From the NCBI RefSeq assembly GCF_004368965.1, contig NZ_SORO01000003.1, positions 62,001 through 126,000 of the forward strand: 64,000 bases of DNA, in the 5' to 3' direction. Below, piece after piece: positions 10,627 through 19,487 of this stretch; position 1 is the first letter of the stretch, and the number at the start of each line of letters is the position of its first letter. The notes beneath the pieces are model-generated. The model was given only the letters and a program-made list of their open reading frames with translations. It was not told the DNA's origin and ran no database searches. The stretch is from Leptospira meyeri (GTDB taxonomy: Bacteria; Spirochaetota; Leptospiria; Leptospirales; Leptospiraceae). The position numbers and the translations under genes are program-made.

Positions 10627-12183
10627 TTACTCCACGAAAGATTTTGGTTTATTTTTGTCCCACTGATTCTTCTGAAAAACTTGGAATAATTCGGAACAGT
10701 TCCAATCTTTACGTTCACAAAGAGAAATTATTTTTTCTGGATCATAGGATAAAAGATAGAATTTGATTGGAATATTTCTCCAAGTATATTCGATATGAGG
10801 AAAATTGAATCCATGGAGTCGATTGTCGAGTAAGATCTCTATTCTTCGATCGAGTAAATCTTGTAACTCTAATTCGCTTTCGTGACCAATCCTTCCCCGA
10901 GTTTCAACTTTCTTCTTTGCAAATTCACGATCTGTTAATCCTGATTCTGCTTCGAAGGCAAACAAAGGTCTTAGATAATAAATAAAATGGGCCTGAGCAC
11001 CGAAAAAAGCTACACGGAAATCAGAAAGTGCGCCTGTGTCATAACCAGAAGTTTGAATCAAATGATCCTCATAGAACATTCGTTCCTCGACGATTCCATG
11101 CCAATCAGGAATTCTCGTTCCCTTTATTTTTAAAGGGTCCGTATACACTGCCGTAGATAAAATAAACAAAAAAGCCACAAGGATTTGGTTCTTTGTATAC
11201 AAAGACAAAAAAAATGAAGATTTTTTGGATTCAATTTGAGAATTCATATCCCATTCATGAATCTGCCTAAATGCCAAATAAGAGAGATACGGTAGAATGG
11301 GAATCCAGAACCGAATCCCCATAAAATCACCACCCACATACAAAACATAAAGTATATATAATACTAGTGAAGAAAGAAGGTATCGGTATTCTTTTCGATT
11401 CAAGAAGGAATTATAAATTTGAATTCCTGCTAATAACAATACCAAAAGATAAAGTGGATACGACTTTAAGAAATAAAGAAGATAATAAAAGCCTTGGGAA
11501 AAATAAGCACCTTTATTTCCTTTTGCATAAAAAGTATTCGGAAGGAAATCATCATAATAAAAATAGCGGAAACACAAAAATCCGAAAAACAAAACTCCAA
11601 TTAAAACTGGTTTCCAACTCCTCTTTCGAAAAAGCCAATCAAAGGAAGCTATGGATAAAAAAAGTGCTCCTTCAGGACGAACAAGAGCGGAAAGGAGAAA
11701 AAATATAAAAAGAAAGTCACTTTCCTTTTCCCATAACAGAAACCCGAAACAGACTAAAAAAGTAAATAGGGAAGTTTCTAATCCAGAAGTGGCAAAGATG
11801 TGGAGGTGAAAGAATAAAGCCAAATGCACCAAAAGAACGGGATAAATCTTACCAAAAGAGATCCGATTTTCTTCATAGAAGAAAACCAAAAGAGTCATCA
11901 GGTAAAAGAAAATCCCAAGGAATAAAGAAAGAAATTGAGGTTCCAACTTTAAAAAATAACCTAAGGAAAGCAATAGTGTCCAAAGGAAATTAGTATAACC
12001 TTCTACCCTTTCCCCTAAATTAAAAACAAGTCCTGATCCCTCATACAAATTTCTTGCGTAAACAAAACTGATATAAGCATCATCACAAATCCACTTCCAC
12101 TTGTAAGTTTGGGAAATCGCAAAAAGAAAAAAAACAAAAGAAAGAATATAAAAAGAAATTAGATTTCGTTTAAAAAACAACAT
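10627..12183 (-). CDS. GT-C family membrane glycosyltransferase (AftB/ZomB-like)
   Basis: This 518-residue integral membrane protein has about ten hydrophobic segments in its first 350 residues (for example ISFYILSFVFFLFAIS and YLLVLLLAGIQIY) and a soluble C-terminal part. The first extracytoplasmic loop carries Asp34-Asp35 in WICDDAYISFVYARNL, then GSGLVFN and GERVEGYTNFLW. This is the pattern of lipid-linked-sugar glycosyltransferases of the GT-C type, best known from mycobacterial AftB and corynebacterial/vibrio ZomB relatives. It probably moves a pentose or hexose from a polyprenyl phosphate donor onto an envelope glycan; donor and acceptor are unknown. It starts 3 nt after the kinase-like gene ends and is followed after 1 nt by the YfiH-type gene. 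Confidence 0.8.
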   Translation of the reverse strand: MLFFKRNLISFYILSFVFFLFAISQTYKWKWICDDAYISFVYARNLYEGSGLVFNLGERVEGYTNFLWTLLLSLGYFLKLEPQFLSLFLGIFFYLMTLLVFFYEENRISFGKIYPVLLVHLALFFHLHIFATSGLETSLFTFLVCFGFLLWEKESDFLFIFFLLSALVRPEGALFLSIASFDWLFRKRSWKPVLIGVLFFGFLCFRYFYYDDFLPNTFYAKGNKGAYFSQGFYYLLYFLKSYPLYLLVLLLAGIQIYNSFLNRKEYRYLLSSLVLYILYVLYVGGDFMGIRFWIPILPYLSYLAFRQIHEWDMNSQIESKKSSFFLSLYTKNQILVAFLFILSTAVYTDPLKIKGTRIPDWHGIVEERMFYEDHLIQTSGYDTGALSDFRVAFFGAQAHFIYYLRPLFAFEAESGLTDREFAKKKVETRGRIGHESELELQDLLDRRIEILLDNRLHGFNFPHIEYTWRNIPIKFYLLSYDPEKIISLCERKDWNCSELFQVFQKNQWDKNKPKSFVE

Positions 12184-12186
12184 GGA

Positions 12187-13269
12187 TTAGTCCAGTTCGA
12201 ATGATTTGATAAATTCTTCAATGATTTGAATGTGATCCATCTCTGGTGTTGGATTTTCTTCGGAAGGCTCATACAGATAATCATCAAAAACGTGAAAGTC
12301 AAAAATTTTTAATTCAAAATCGGGCAACGTGATAATAATATTTTCTGCGTGAATGTCAAAGATTAACTTCTCTTCTTCAGCCAAATACTTTGTCACCTCA
12401 ATCACTCGATTGAAATCAACGGCAATTTTTTTTAGTTTTGATTTTGAAATTACACCGAACCTGTGAGAATCAAAGTTTAATTTCCATTTGGGAAAAAGTT
12501 TATCCATAATTGGATTTTGGTCTAACTTTTCATTTCGAATGGTAAATTCTTTTAGATGTTTACCTGCAAGTAATGGTTGTTGGTCGCAAGGAGTAAGAGT
12601 GACATTGGGAATGCCAAATGGATTGTTTCTTACCCTCATCCCCATAAAAAAACGAGTGGGTACAACTAAGTCAGGGATAAGGGATTTTAGTTTCCAATAG
12701 TGCAATCTTTCTAAACCCAACCGTTTGAATTTAAAATCGATTTCATCTTTTTTGGAATCACGTAAAGTTTGGTTTTTTAAAAAATTTCTTAACTCCATCT
12801 CTTCCGGTTTTAAAAACCGAGAAAGGTCTTTGCCAACCTCTTTGAACAAAGATCCAAAAATCGCATCAGAAGGTAACTTAGACTTTCCAATTTTGACAAC
12901 TTGGTTCCATGGGAGTTGGTAAACAAATTTATAAGAACCTCGGCCAATGTATCCACCTTGAGACAAAGGCATAAAGTTATCTAAAAATTCACGATCATAA
13001 CGATAGGTGATTCGAAAAACATGAGAAACAGGGAAAAGTTTTTCATATAGGTTACGAATGAAACCTGACTTTCGTAATACTTCATCAACAGGAAGATCCT
13101 CAATTGGGATGGGGATTTCTTTTTTATTTGGATCGACAAAAAACTCTTTGTCGAGACCTTTCTCCAATAGTTCCAAAAACTGGGGAATTTTTCCCCAGTT
13201 TGGATATTGGTTCCATAATTGTGTGATCCGATCGCGGATCCCTTTGATCGGGCCCTTTTTTTCAGACAC
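12187..13269 (-). CDS. Atypical protein-kinase-fold protein
   Basis: This is a 360-residue soluble protein that I do not know by name. It shows the marks of a kinase fold: a glycine loop GGYIGRGSYKFVY (106-118), a lysine in VVKIG (Lys126), a catalytic-loop-like FDIHAEN (Asp305, Asn310), and a metal-loop-like IFDFH (Asp324, DFG replaced by DFH). The spacing between lysine and catalytic loop (about 180 residues) is longer than in Hanks kinases, with an insert around 150-280. Residues 1-95 are an extra N-terminal region. Phosphorylation of a protein, sugar or small molecule is possible but unproven. Homology to lipopolysaccharide kinases such as InaA/WaaP should be considered, given the neighbouring glycosyltransferase. 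It lies 9 nt after a solute-binding lipoprotein gene and 3 nt before the glycosyltransferase gene. Confidence 0.75.
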   Translation of the reverse strand: MSEKKGPIKGIRDRITQLWNQYPNWGKIPQFLELLEKGLDKEFFVDPNKKEIPIPIEDLPVDEVLRKSGFIRNLYEKLFPVSHVFRITYRYDREFLDNFMPLSQGGYIGRGSYKFVYQLPWNQVVKIGKSKLPSDAIFGSLFKEVGKDLSRFLKPEEMELRNFLKNQTLRDSKKDEIDFKFKRLGLERLHYWKLKSLIPDLVVPTRFFMGMRVRNNPFGIPNVTLTPCDQQPLLAGKHLKEFTIRNEKLDQNPIMDKLFPKWKLNFDSHRFGVISKSKLKKIAVDFNRVIEVTKYLAEEEKLIFDIHAENIIITLPDFELKIFDFHVFDDYLYEPSEENPTPEMDHIQIIEEFIKSFELD

Positions 13270-13278
13270 GTCTAAATT

Positions 13279-15126
13279 CTACTTCCAGCGAACAATGGCT
13301 TCGTAATCTGAAAATTTTTCCTTACGCGAAACTGCATCTGACAATTTTTTATCCTTCTCTTCATCATACCACCAGTAGTCTGAAGAAAAACTTTCATCTC
13401 CATATTTACCCAAAGGTAAATTGGGAACTCCATATTTTTGCCAATATAACAATCTCGTACTTGGTAAGTGCCATAACAAAACATAAGGATATTCTTTATA
13501 AATAATTCGATCGATTTGTTTTAGAATTTCGTTTCGTTTGGAAACAGAAAATTCCGTTTTTTGTCTTTCAATCAGTTTATCGACTTCTGCAATTTTTAAT
13601 CCTGGTAGGTTTGGCTGTCCCTCTTCATCTGCATATTTAGAAAGCCACTGTGATTCGGGATCTTTAAACACTCCAGAACCCCAGGCGGCCCAAGTCATAT
13701 CAAAATCGTATTTATCTACTCGTTCACTCCAAGCCGCCAAATCCAAAGTATCGATTGAAGCTCGAATTCCTACTTCCTTTGCCTTTTCTAAGAATACGGT
13801 GAAATACTTTTCTGTTTTTTTATCTCGATCTAAGATTGAAAACTGGAAAGGTTTTCCATCTTTTTCCAAAATTCCTTCTGCATTCGGTTTCCAACCAGCC
13901 TCTGCCAAAAGTTTCCTTGCTTTTTCAATATTAAATTCTGTAGGTTGGTTTGGATTTTTTTCGCCACCCAAATAGAAATCAGGGTAATAACTATTTGTTG
14001 GATCATATTCACCATATGCAAGTTTATCGATCATCAGTTTACGATCGACAAGTAGGTTCATTGCCTCTCTCACACGTTTGTCAGAGAAAATTGAACGTCT
14101 GGAATTCATCGCCCAACCTTGAAACCCAATCGGTTTTAAATTGAATATCCTTTGTTTGGCGATCCAATTTTTATCAAAGGCATCACCTTTTGCTTCTTCT
14201 ACCCAAACAAAAGCAGAGTAAACAGGGTAAATATCGATATCGCCTTTTTTAAAGGCTTGGAGTGCCACTGCTTCTTCGTTATAAACCTTATAAACGATTT
14301 GGTCAAAGTTGTTACGGCCTTCGTTAAAAGGATAAGCCCTTTGCCACCAGTCACCTCTTCTTTCTAGTTTAATATAGCGGTTCTTTTTGACTTCAGTGAT
14401 TTTGTAAGGACCTGAAACAATAGGGAATTCCATATTTTCCTTGTTAAAATCTTTTCCTTCGAAATGATGTTTCGGTAAGATGAAGATTGACGAAGCAATA
14501 TCGTTGAAATTATTCCAATGAACTTCCTTGGCTTCAAAAACAACTGTTAGATCATCTACCCTCACTGGTTTTAAAAATCTAGACAATGATACACGGAACA
14601 CTGCTGTTCCATTTTTGGGATTCATGATCGTATCATAGGTAAAAATCACATCATCAGCAGTTACGGCTCTCCCATCGGACCACCTCGCATTCGGATCTAA
14701 ATAGAATGTAAATTTCTTTTTGTCTGGAGAAATTTTCCAATCCCTTGCTAAATGAGGAATGGTTTCTAATGTCAGCGGGTGGTAGCCAGTAAGTGGTTCA
14801 TACAAACTTGTAAAGATCCTGGCAGTAGTTGTAAACTGGTCCAAATAATAGTTCAAAGATTTTGGAAATTGATGAGAATAAATCCGAATCCTTCCACCTT
14901 TTTTAGCCTTAGGATCTGCCACTGGATTTTTCAATCGAAGTGCATTGGGAATGGAGGACAGATCCCCTTCCCAAGGAAGATCATTTACCTTGGACAAGGA
15001 TTCTTTTGAATCTTCTTCTGAACAATGGAGGAAGAAGAGCATTGACAAAAGTCCTGCCAAACCGACCAAAACTATCTTGCGTAGGGAAGAACTATACTTG
15101 AATATTTGAACTTTGTTATGAAACAT
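13279..15126 (-). CDS. ABC transporter solute-binding lipoprotein, peptide/oligopeptide family (SBP_bac_5)
   Basis: This protein has 615 residues from ATG 15126; in-frame ATGs at 15135 and 15144 also exist. A basic n-region and the hydrophobic stretch IVLVGLAGLLSMLFFLHC end in Cys35, a spirochaete-style lipobox. The mature part is a family-5 binding protein: TTARIFTSLYEPLTGYHP, DPNARWSDGRAVTADDVIFT, VSGPYKI, FSDKRVREAMNLLVDRKLM and GEYDPTNSYYP appear in the usual order. It would bind peptides or similar ligands at the outer face of the inner membrane. No permease or ATPase gene is adjacent; the neighbours are the kinase-like and glycosyltransferase genes. The start overlaps the start of the divergent GH13 gene by 9 nt. 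Confidence 0.9.
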   Translation of the reverse strand: MFHNKVQIFKYSSSLRKIVLVGLAGLLSMLFFLHCSEEDSKESLSKVNDLPWEGDLSSIPNALRLKNPVADPKAKKGGRIRIYSHQFPKSLNYYLDQFTTTARIFTSLYEPLTGYHPLTLETIPHLARDWKISPDKKKFTFYLDPNARWSDGRAVTADDVIFTYDTIMNPKNGTAVFRVSLSRFLKPVRVDDLTVVFEAKEVHWNNFNDIASSIFILPKHHFEGKDFNKENMEFPIVSGPYKITEVKKNRYIKLERRGDWWQRAYPFNEGRNNFDQIVYKVYNEEAVALQAFKKGDIDIYPVYSAFVWVEEAKGDAFDKNWIAKQRIFNLKPIGFQGWAMNSRRSIFSDKRVREAMNLLVDRKLMIDKLAYGEYDPTNSYYPDFYLGGEKNPNQPTEFNIEKARKLLAEAGWKPNAEGILEKDGKPFQFSILDRDKKTEKYFTVFLEKAKEVGIRASIDTLDLAAWSERVDKYDFDMTWAAWGSGVFKDPESQWLSKYADEEGQPNLPGLKIAEVDKLIERQKTEFSVSKRNEILKQIDRIIYKEYPYVLLWHLPSTRLLYWQKYGVPNLPLGKYGDESFSSDYWWYDEEKDKKLSDAVSRKEKFSDYEAIVRWK

Positions 15127-16509
15127 CCCTTCCATCAAATCCATTTGTACGAGATAGGCTCAAGGATTTTTTGTACAAAAATGGAGGAACCTCTCGAATC
15201 GGCTCTCCCTTCCCTAAAGAATTCCCTACCTTTCCTTTGGGCTGATGAAATTTGGCTTATGGGTGTCTGGAAAAATAGCCCCATGTCTCAGTCCATCGCT
15301 CGTTCTATGCCGGAACTTCAACCAGGGTTCCAAGCAGTCAAACACCCACTCCTTCCAGAAGATATTTATGGATCCCCTTATTCTATTTTTTCTTACACAC
15401 CAGATCCTTTAGTTTCCACTAACGACAACCTAACAAACGTATACAAGCAAATCCAAGAGTGGAATAAAAAACTAATCTTAGACTTTGTTCCAAACCATAT
15501 GGCGATTGATTCCCCTCTTATTGATTCAGATCCCAATTTATTTCTAATCGCAAGTGAATCAGTCTCTGCAAAAAATTCATTTTTACATCCAAATGGGAGC
15601 CGCTATGTTCATGGACGAGATCCTTATTTTGATGGATGGACCGATACCATTCAATGGGACTTTTCAAATCCCGATGTCGAAAAAAAACACATTCAGATTT
15701 TAAATGAAATTGCGAAAGTTTCTGATGGAGTTCGGTGCGATATGGCCATGTTACTCCTTCCTGATGTATTTGAAAGAACTCATGGAAAAATATCTGCCTA
15801 TGATTGGAATCGAGTCATTCATTCCGTGAGAGAGAAGTTCCCTAAGTTTAAATTTTATGCAGAAGCATATTGGGGAATGGAAAATAGGCTAATCGAATTA
15901 GGGTTTGATGCCACTTATGACAAATCTATTTATGATGCTCTAAAAGAGAATCATTTCCCTTTTGTTTCGAAAGGTTTGAATGAAAATGGAAAAAGGACAA
16001 AAATTCGGTTTTTAGAAAACCATGACGAAGAAAGAGCCAAACATCAGTTTGGTGATAATGCAGATTCTTACTTTAGCTTACTTTCTGCTACCGAATGTAT
16101 TTTATTATTCCACGAAGGGCAGGACCTCGGTTTGTCCAAAAAAATTCCTATCCAAATGATTCAGACGGATTTAGAAAAACCAAATCCTTCCACAGAAGAA
16201 TTTTACAAACGAGCACTAAAAACCACTGCCAAAAGAAATACAAACAGTATCTCTTTCCAACCAAATTACAAAGAATTGAATGGCACTCCAATTTTTATCA
16301 AATCCATCCAAACAGATAACCAAACAGAATTGATCTTATGGAATGAAACCAATAGAGAAGTCTCAGGTTGGATTCCTTTTCAAGAAGGAATCCAAGCGAG
16401 GGAAACATTAACCGATTTAGTGACCGGAAACAAATACCCACAAACAAAATCCGAAGAAGGAGTTTATTTCAAACTTGGACCAAACCAAGTGCAGTGGTTT
16501 ATTTTTTAA
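15118..16509 (+). CDS. Alpha-amylase family (GH13) protein
   Basis: This 463-residue protein starts at ATG 15118. The first motif HLYEIGSRIF lies at 9-18, so a start much further downstream would cut the domain. The GH13 landmarks are present: WLMGVWKNS (46-54), LILDFVPNHMAIDSP, the nucleophile Asp208 in DGVRCDMAM, the acid/base Glu249 in FYAEAYWG, and Asp303 in FLENHDEERA. No signal peptide is seen, so it is probably cytoplasmic and acts on alpha-glucans or glucosides; the exact substrate is unknown. The 5' end overlaps the divergent solute-binding protein gene and lacks a clear Shine-Dalgarno. The 3' end overlaps rel by 11 nt. Confidence 0.88.
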   Translation: MKHPFHQIHLYEIGSRIFCTKMEEPLESALPSLKNSLPFLWADEIWLMGVWKNSPMSQSIARSMPELQPGFQAVKHPLLPEDIYGSPYSIFSYTPDPLVSTNDNLTNVYKQIQEWNKKLILDFVPNHMAIDSPLIDSDPNLFLIASESVSAKNSFLHPNGSRYVHGRDPYFDGWTDTIQWDFSNPDVEKKHIQILNEIAKVSDGVRCDMAMLLLPDVFERTHGKISAYDWNRVIHSVREKFPKFKFYAEAYWGMENRLIELGFDATYDKSIYDALKENHFPFVSKGLNENGKRTKIRFLENHDEERAKHQFGDNADSYFSLLSATECILLFHEGQDLGLSKKIPIQMIQTDLEKPNPSTEEFYKRALKTTAKRNTNSISFQPNYKELNGTPIFIKSIQTDNQTELILWNETNREVSGWIPFQEGIQARETLTDLVTGNKYPQTKSEEGVYFKLGPNQVQWFIF

Positions 16510-18553
16510 CCCTCTCGGCAAAAACCACACCTTGGATCATTCGTAAGTTTTCTAAAATTTCTTTGAGTTGGTCCAAATGATCCACTTCTAACATAAATTT
16601 GGCGGTTAGTGTTCCATTAGGATGCGAAGAGGCCCCCGCTTCTAAAATATTTGTTTCCGTACTGGAAATTGATTCTACCATCGATAAGTAGATACCCTGT
16701 ACGTCTTTCGCACGCACTTCAATTTGGATCGGGATGGGTTCCCCTGGCCCTTCCCAACGGACTGGAATGGTTTTCATCCACTCAAGTTGTTTACTTGCCG
16801 TCGAACAATCTTTTTTATGAACACTCACTCCCCTTCCCCTGGTGATAAATCCAATGATTTCATCTCCAGGTATAGGAGTACAACAAGAGGCCACACGAAC
16901 AGGCACATCGTTCCAACCTGCAACAGAAATCCCAAATTCCTTCGATTCTTCTTGGTGTGGATTTGTTTTATGTGGTTTCTTAATCTTAACTTTTTTGATT
17001 TCTTTGATTGTGTTTTCATCAATAGCAGATGTTTGCGTTTCTAAAACAGAACCAATGGTTTCTCGTTGAGAGTCTTCTTGCAATTTTCGAAAATAAGCAC
17101 GTAATTTTTGCCTTGCACCTGAAGTTTTAACAATTCGTAGCCAAATCGGAGAGGGTTTTGAACTTTTTTCCGTAATGATCTCAACCTGGTCTCCAGACTT
17201 TAATTCCGTACGAAGTGTAACCATCCGACCATTAACCTTACCACCACGAGCGTGCAATCCAACATCTGTATGGATTCGGAACGCATAATCAAGAACGGTT
17301 GCCCCCTTTGGCATTTCAATGATCTCACCTTTAGGAGTAAAAACAAAGACCTCATCTTCATGAAGGTCATATTGTAATTCTTCCATAAATTCTTTAGAGT
17401 CAAGGCTTGGGTCTTGCCATGATTTCAAAATTTCTAACCACTTCATACGAAAGGCATTTTCTACACCATTCTGTAAAATAACGGAAGTTTTAGAAAGGTT
17501 TGTGGATTCTTTATAAGCCCAGTGTGCAGCCACTCCATTCTCAGCAATGGCATTCATATCTTTGGTACGGATCTGCACTTCCATGGGCCGACCATCAGGT
17601 CCAAAAACAGTTGTATGTAAAGACTGGTAAAGATTAGTTTTCGGAGTGGCAATATAGTCTTTGAATCTTCCTGGAATGGGTGTCCAAAGAGTATGCACAA
17701 TCCCAAGAACCCCATAACAATCTTTGATTTCATTTGTGATGATCCGAACGGCTCGAAGGTCAAAAATTTCAGAAAAAGATTTTTCCTTTGTGACCATTTT
17801 TCTGTAGATTGAATAAAAATGTTTTGCCCTACCATCAATACGAGCATCAATACTTATCTCAGCTAACCTTTGTTTCAGGATAATTTTTATTTTTTCAATA
17901 TATTCATCACGTTCTGATTTTTTTGCAGAGACTCTTTTTTTAATTTCCTGGTATTCTTCTGGATGTAACGACTGAAAAGCCAAATCTTCTAACTCAAACT
18001 TTACTTTATAAACTCCCAAACGGCCGGCGATCGGTGCATAAAGAGATAAAACTTCTTTTGCAATTCTTTTCTGTTTTTCTTCCGGTTGGAACTTTAGGGT
18101 GCGTACATTATGAGTTTTGTCGGCGAGTTTGATGAGCATGACACGCACATCTTTGATGGTTGCCAGTAACATCTTTCGGATATTTTCAGCCGCTTCTGTT
18201 TCTTTTGATTGTGATTTGATTTCAGAAATTTTGGTCACACCTTCTACAAGGGCTGCAATATCTTCCCCAAATTCACGGGCCATATCTTCTTTACTATAAC
18301 TTGTATCTTCGACAACATCGTGCAAAAGTCCTGCTGCAATGGCCCTTTCGTCCAACCCCAGTTCATCCAGAACCGAAGCTACATTCATGGGATGAATGAT
18401 ATAGGGTTCCCCCGACAAACGTTTTTGGCCTTCGTGCATTTTGTCAGCAATATGGTATGCCTTTTCAATTAACGTGGCCTTTTCTGGGCCAAGTCTTTTC
18501 TGAACTGCTTCGAATAACTCCTGCTTGTCTTTGATATCTTGGTATAAACCCAT
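16499..18553 (-). CDS. rel: Bifunctional (p)ppGpp synthetase/hydrolase, Rel/SpoT type
   Basis: This 684-residue long RSH protein has all domains. The HD hydrolase occupies about 30-180, with GLLHDVVEDTSYSKED containing His78-Asp79, so the hydrolase looks active. The synthetase is at about 230-350 (GRAKHFYSIYRKM, YQSLHTTVFGPDGRPMEVQI). The TGS domain is near 390-450 (FVFTPKGEIIEMPKGATVLD) and a zinc-finger-like region contains RVASCCTPIPGDEIIGF. The C-terminal ACT domain covers 610-684. It makes and degrades the stringent-response alarmone. The ATG at 18553 overlaps the TAA of nadC by one base, so the two are coupled. Confidence 0.96.
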   Translation of the reverse strand: MGLYQDIKDKQELFEAVQKRLGPEKATLIEKAYHIADKMHEGQKRLSGEPYIIHPMNVASVLDELGLDERAIAAGLLHDVVEDTSYSKEDMAREFGEDIAALVEGVTKISEIKSQSKETEAAENIRKMLLATIKDVRVMLIKLADKTHNVRTLKFQPEEKQKRIAKEVLSLYAPIAGRLGVYKVKFELEDLAFQSLHPEEYQEIKKRVSAKKSERDEYIEKIKIILKQRLAEISIDARIDGRAKHFYSIYRKMVTKEKSFSEIFDLRAVRIITNEIKDCYGVLGIVHTLWTPIPGRFKDYIATPKTNLYQSLHTTVFGPDGRPMEVQIRTKDMNAIAENGVAAHWAYKESTNLSKTSVILQNGVENAFRMKWLEILKSWQDPSLDSKEFMEELQYDLHEDEVFVFTPKGEIIEMPKGATVLDYAFRIHTDVGLHARGGKVNGRMVTLRTELKSGDQVEIITEKSSKPSPIWLRIVKTSGARQKLRAYFRKLQEDSQRETIGSVLETQTSAIDENTIKEIKKVKIKKPHKTNPHQEESKEFGISVAGWNDVPVRVASCCTPIPGDEIIGFITRGRGVSVHKKDCSTASKQLEWMKTIPVRWEGPGEPIPIQIEVRAKDVQGIYLSMVESISSTETNILEAGASSHPNGTLTAKFMLEVDHLDQLKEILENLRMIQGVVFAERVKK

Positions 18554-19416
18554 TATTTAATGTCCAAACTTATATCTAAAAATTTTACAGTATGAGTTAA
18601 ATAACCCATACTCACACCTATATCTTGAAATTTAGATAGAAATTTTAATTTATCAGGAGTGATTCCACCAGAACATTCAATACGAATTTTAGGTGATTTC
18701 TCTTTGATGAGTTCAATAGCTTTTTCGGTTTCTGAATCAGAAAAATTATCTAACAAAATAATATCAGGATTTGAGGCGATAGCTTCATTTAGTTGCGAGA
18801 GGCCATCGATTTCTAGTTCTATTTTTTTCCCCGGATTAGCATTTCGAACAATTTGTACAGCGGATTGGATGGATCCGGCTTTTGCTACATGATTGTCTTT
18901 TAACATGGCCATCTCAGACAAATTTAAACGGTGATTGGCTCCCCCACCAGTATAAACTGCATACTTAGCAAGTTTTCTATAACCAGGTAAGGTTTTTCTT
19001 GTATCTAAAATAAGAAGATTCGGAAATTCCCTTGCCACCTTGCTTGCGTTTGTTGCAATTCCAGAAAGGTATTGGATGAAATTTAATAAAATCCGTTCCA
19101 TTTTCAGAACATCCACAAGAGAACCTTCTAAAGTTCCGATGACAGTTCCTTTGGAAAGTTCTGCTCCGTCAGTTAATATATGTTTCCATTTCACGTTTGC
19201 CCCGGTTTTTCGAATGAGACAAGGCAATACCGCAAGTCCACACAAAACCCCCTCTTCTTTTGCAAGTAACTCGGCTTTACAATTTTCATTCGAGTTGAAT
19301 AAGGAATCTGTTGTGATATCTCCCGCTGGCAAATCTTCTTCTAGGGCAAGAGTTACCAATGCCTCAAAGTCTTTTTCTGAAATTTCTGTGACTGGTGTTG
19401 TATATCCTCGAGTCAT
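18553..19416 (-). CDS. nadC: Nicotinate-nucleotide pyrophosphorylase (carboxylating)
   Basis: This 287-residue NadC converts quinolinate and PRPP to nicotinate mononucleotide in NAD synthesis. The family motifs are EEDLPAGDITTDSL near the N-terminus, MERILLNFIQYLSGIAT, LILDTRKTLPGYRKLAKYAV, GGANHRLNLSEMAMLKDNHV, ELEIDGLSQLNEA, ILLDNFS and IECSGGI, all in the usual order and with the basic PRPP/quinolinate-binding residues kept. A bidirectional terminator-like hairpin lies just upstream, so it probably has its own promoter in the short gap before 19438. It is coupled to rel downstream through TAATG. No nadA or nadB is in the window. Confidence 0.96.
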   Translation of the reverse strand: MTRGYTTPVTEISEKDFEALVTLALEEDLPAGDITTDSLFNSNENCKAELLAKEEGVLCGLAVLPCLIRKTGANVKWKHILTDGAELSKGTVIGTLEGSLVDVLKMERILLNFIQYLSGIATNASKVAREFPNLLILDTRKTLPGYRKLAKYAVYTGGGANHRLNLSEMAMLKDNHVAKAGSIQSAVQIVRNANPGKKIELEIDGLSQLNEAIASNPDIILLDNFSDSETEKAIELIKEKSPKIRIECSGGITPDKLKFLSKFQDIGVSMGYLTHTVKFLDISLDIK

Positions 19417-19437
19417 ATCATCCTATTGTTTAGACAA

Positions 19438-19468
19438 AAAAAAAGCTGCCCTTACGACAGCTTTTTTT
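19438..19468 (-). terminator. Rho-independent terminator after the LysM lipoprotein gene
   Basis: A stem AAAAAAAGCTG pairs perfectly with CAGCTTTTTTT around a 9-nt loop and continues into a T tract on either strand. It lies 20 nt past the stop of the LysM gene and before nadC, so it should end the leftward lipoprotein transcript. Confidence 0.85.
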
Positions 19469-19487
19469 CCATTCACCTAAACCATGT

